A DNA stretch of 64,000 nt from Pseudogemmatithrix spongiicola (GTDB taxonomy: Bacteria > Gemmatimonadota > Gemmatimonadetes > Gemmatimonadales > Gemmatimonadaceae): positions 744,001-808,000 of the forward strand of contig NZ_CP130613.1 in the NCBI RefSeq assembly GCF_030623445.1, written 5' to 3'. Positions 59,059-64,000 of the stretch are shown piece after piece. Position numbers and translations under genes: made by a program. Each line of letters begins with the position of its first letter. The stretch's first letter is position 1. The notes below the pieces were generated by a model. The model was not told the DNA's origin. It did no database searches and saw only the letters and a list, made by a program, of their open reading frames with translations.

Positions 59059-59637
59059 TCAGTTGCTCCACGGCGGCTTCACGTTGTTCGACCGCGCATA
59101 CGCAATGAGCTGCCCCAGATGCTCATGCAGATGCCCGACCGTCCCCGTCATCCCCTGCAGCCTGGTCGCCTGCGTGCCGAACCAGTTGATGTTCTCGGTG
59201 ATGTTCGCGTCGGTGTTCACGTTCACCGCCCGATGCAGGTGCGCGAACGAGGCTTCGAGGTCCGCGACGATCTGCGCCTTGGTCATGCCGCGTCGGGTTT
59301 CGTAGGCGACGGCCGTGCCGTAGTCGGCGGTGATGCCGGTGGCGGCTGGGGCTGGCGTCCCCATGTACACCGGCAGGATGTAGTTGTCCGCCGCGATGTG
59401 CTGCAGCACCTCTCCGATGGAGCGCACGCCCGGGGCCGGCCGCCAGCCGTAGGCGGACTCCGGAATCGCATTTGCGAGATCGACCAGCTTCTTCTGCGTG
59501 TCGTTCAGGTCACGGTGCATCGTGGCCATAAAGCCTTGCTGGGCATGCAGTTGCCGGCCAGTTGCCGGGCTGGCTGCGAGCGCGGCAACGGCGAGGACGA
59601 GAACAATCGGGCGGAGCAGGGGCCGCATACGGAACAT
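59059..59637 (-). CDS. Secreted DinB-family protein
   Basis: The 192-residue product has a signal peptide (LLRPIVLVLAVAALAASPAT) and a DinB-like four-helix bundle. Candidate metal-binding histidines lie in IGEVLQHIAADNYILP and TVGHLHEHLGQLIAYAR. The DinB/YfiT family contains metal-dependent thiol transferases and DNA-damage-induced proteins, but exported members are of unknown function. It lies on the opposite strand between rpsG and fusA. ATG at 59637 or 59628 is possible. Confidence 0.83.
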   Translation of the reverse strand: MFRMRPLLRPIVLVLAVAALAASPATGRQLHAQQGFMATMHRDLNDTQKKLVDLANAIPESAYGWRPAPGVRSIGEVLQHIAADNYILPVYMGTPAPAATGITADYGTAVAYETRRGMTKAQIVADLEASFAHLHRAVNVNTDANITENINWFGTQATRLQGMTGTVGHLHEHLGQLIAYARSNNVKPPWSN

Positions 59638-60153
59638 CCGGGGCGAAAGGGTGGCGTGGGGACTGCCAGAGCCTACCGCTGCGAGCCATTTGTCGCAATC
59701 GGAGTCACCGACGCTAGAGCCTTGTCCGGTATTGACTTCGCCCAGATTGCGGATACTTTACTCAGGCTACGGTGAAACGCTCTCAAAAGCATTTTGCCGT
59801 CGCAGGTGTTCGGTCACAGTGAACACCCCGGAGCACTGCGTTCCGGACCTATGGGCCCGCCTACGTCGGCTAGCACGGTTTCGACCGAGACGCGCGGGGG
59901 GAGTGGACAGCCCGATCGATCCCGCTCTAGACGGTTAGAGCGCCGCGATTCCCGAAAAGCACGCAGGACAACTCAACATCAGGGGATAGTTCGCGTTGGC
60001 CCTTGATGCGCCGTGGGTCCCCAGTCGCGCTGCAGTGGCGACTGTACCCGGCGGATGCGGATGGACACCGGTTCCCCGGATGCTGCATGGGGGGAACGCC
60101 TGGTCCAGCCGCGTTTTTGTTCCCCATGAGCCTACTCAAGCCTGACTGATTCG
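59638..60153 (+). promoter_or_regulatory. Long fusA leader with promoter and competing hairpins
   Basis: No protein gene of normal size is seen in these 516 bases. The stretch holds a candidate promoter (TTGACT 59732-59737, 16-base spacer, TACTTT 59754-59759). It also has an inverted repeat GGTGTTC/GAACACC (59805-59811 and 59821-59827). A three-part element follows, GTTCCCC (60071-60077), GGGGAAC (60091-60097) and GTTCCCC (60119-60125), whose middle part can pair with only one partner at a time. A seven-codon ORF lies at 60126-60149. Regulation of fusA is inferred from this arrangement. Confidence 0.5.
60126..60149 (+). other. Seven-codon ORF immediately before fusA
   Basis: The reading frame ATG to TGA encodes MSLLKPD and ends four bases before the fusA ATG. 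It begins right after the third arm of the leader element. No ribosome binding site is seen for it, and none is clear for fusA, so it may act in translational coupling or may be chance. Confidence 0.3.
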
Positions 60154-62271
<2,118 letters not shown>

Positions 62272-62276
62272 CGGCA

Positions 62277-62304
62277 GATGTAAGCTGTAAGATGTGAGAT
62301 GTAA
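62277..62304 (+). repeat. Heptad repeat between fusA and tuf
   Basis: Four seven-base units, GATGTAA, GCTGTAA, GATGTGA and GATGTAA, run in tandem from five bases after the fusA stop. The sequence differs from the GTTGRRA units after rpsG and rpsJ, but the seven-base period and placement are the same. Confidence 0.75.
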
Positions 62305-62350
62305 GTAACCGCACCTGCAACAACACTTTCAACCAACTCAGGACGCAACA

Positions 62351-63553
<1,203 letters not shown>

Positions 63554-63613
63554 CAACGAACGGGGAACGCCGGGGCGGTGAACGCCGCCCCCGGCTGACC
63601 CAGTGGAGAATCA

Positions 63614-63922
63614 ATGGCTGGACGTATTCGCATCCGTCTCAAGGCATTCGATCACGCCGTGATCGACCAGGCCTCGGCGGACATCGTGCGGACCGCGGAG
63701 AAGACGGGGGCCCAGGTCTCCGGTCCGATCCCGCTCCCCACGAAGACGCAGCGCTGGACCGTCCTCCGCTCGCCGCACGTGGACAAGAAGTCCCGCGAGC
63801 AGTTCGAGCTGAAGACGCACAAGCGGGTGATCGACATCCTCGACTCCAAGGCTGTCACGGTGGACGCGCTGACGAAGCTCGATCTGCCGGCTGGCGTGGA
63901 TGTCGAGATCAAGGTGGAGTAG
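63614..63922 (+). CDS. rpsJ: 30S ribosomal protein S10
   Basis: S10 (uS10) is part of the 30S head and, as NusE, of antitermination complexes. The 102-residue product has the standard [20 protein letters not shown] opening, [20 protein letters not shown], the [19 protein letters not shown] hairpin and the end [20 protein letters not shown] ribosome binding site precedes the ATG. It would normally start the S10 operon, with rplC next, but heptad repeats follow it and the window ends. Confidence 0.98.
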   Translation: MAGRIRIRLKAFDHAVIDQASADIVRTAEKTGAQVSGPIPLPTKTQRWTVLRSPHVDKKSREQFELKTHKRVIDILDSKAVTVDALTKLDLPAGVDVEIKVE

Positions 63923-63931
63923 CAACGACGG

Positions 63932-64000
63932 ACTGCAGTTGAAAGTTGGGAGTCATGAGTTGGGAGTAGTTCCTGCCAACTCCCTACTGCCAACTCACAA
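63932..64000. repeat. Heptad repeat element after rpsJ
   Basis: An ACTGCAGTTG module (63932-63941) leads into GTTGAAA, GTTGGGA, GTCATGA, GTTGGGA (63938-63965). Inverted units TGCCAAC, TCCCTAC, TGCCAAC and TCACAA follow from 63974 to the window edge. TGAGTTGGGAGTAG and CTACTGCCAACTCA can pair with one mismatch. The element matches the one after rpsG and may continue beyond the window. Confidence 0.75.

Overview
The window is high-GC bacterial DNA whose gene content best fits Gemmatimonadota. This assignment is an inference: no rRNA is present and no search was possible. The clues are the many secreted proteins with a signal peptide ending in AQ, six-bladed propeller proteins, a DUF5916 outer-membrane protein, S9 peptidases, a VPS10/BNR-repeat giant, futalosine-pathway menaquinone genes and an unusual EF-Tu. 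The cell envelope is clearly diderm, with TolC-like, beta-barrel and lipoprotein genes.

Layout: (1) 90-11286 is the rplK-rplA-rplJ-rplL-rpoB-rpoC cluster, with a hairpin between rplJ and rplL, an attenuator-like hairpin before rpoB and a strong terminator after rpoC. (2) 11402-22875 holds mixed housekeeping and envelope genes: a DUF6498-like membrane protein, a large PAS/GAF hybrid histidine kinase, an MFS exporter, a secreted DsrE-like protein, a PhoD phosphatase, an SMP-30/strictosidine-synthase-like propeller and an acyl-CoA dehydrogenase. (3) 23120-27534 is a three-gene cassette of Ig-like lipoprotein, outer-membrane barrel and small lipoprotein. (4) 27619-36114, on the minus strand, is a tightly overlapping seven-gene operon of TetR regulator, TolC, HlyD, two ABC ATPases and two ABC-2 permeases (YbhGFSR-like), preceded by a perfect palindromic operator and followed by an MHS-family transporter. 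(5) 36241-44321 carries a dipeptidyl-peptidase, propeller lipoprotein and small barrel operon, mtgA and a VPS10/BNR protein. (6) 44322-49888, minus strand, is a coupled operon of alpha/beta hydrolase, mqnB, mqnD, MOSC, propeller and selO. (7) 49901-57814 includes a metallo-beta-lactamase-fold hydrolase, a membrane TPR-like protein, an unknown gene, a fasciclin protein, a PlsB-like acyltransferase, a PPC-domain lipoprotein and a DUF5916 barrel. (8) 58035-63922 is a broken-up str/S10 region: rpsL-rpsG, then a terminator and an antisense DinB gene, then fusA, tuf and rpsJ.

Two recurring themes stand out. Genes are very often translationally coupled through ATGA, GTGA, TTGA, TAATG or TGATG overlaps. 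The 3' flanks of rpsG, fusA and rpsJ carry degenerate seven-base tandem repeats, two of them starting from the same ACTGCAGTT module.

The observations most worth checking are the altered switch I of EF-Tu, the roughly 165-residue insertion and the Asn at the rifampicin His526 position in RpoB, the fusA leader with competing hairpins and a seven-codon ORF, the heptad repeats, the asymmetric ATPase pair in the efflux operon, the 28-bp palindrome covering two divergent start codons and the secreted Ig-like cassette. I found no CRISPR array, tRNA, rRNA, transposase or integrase.
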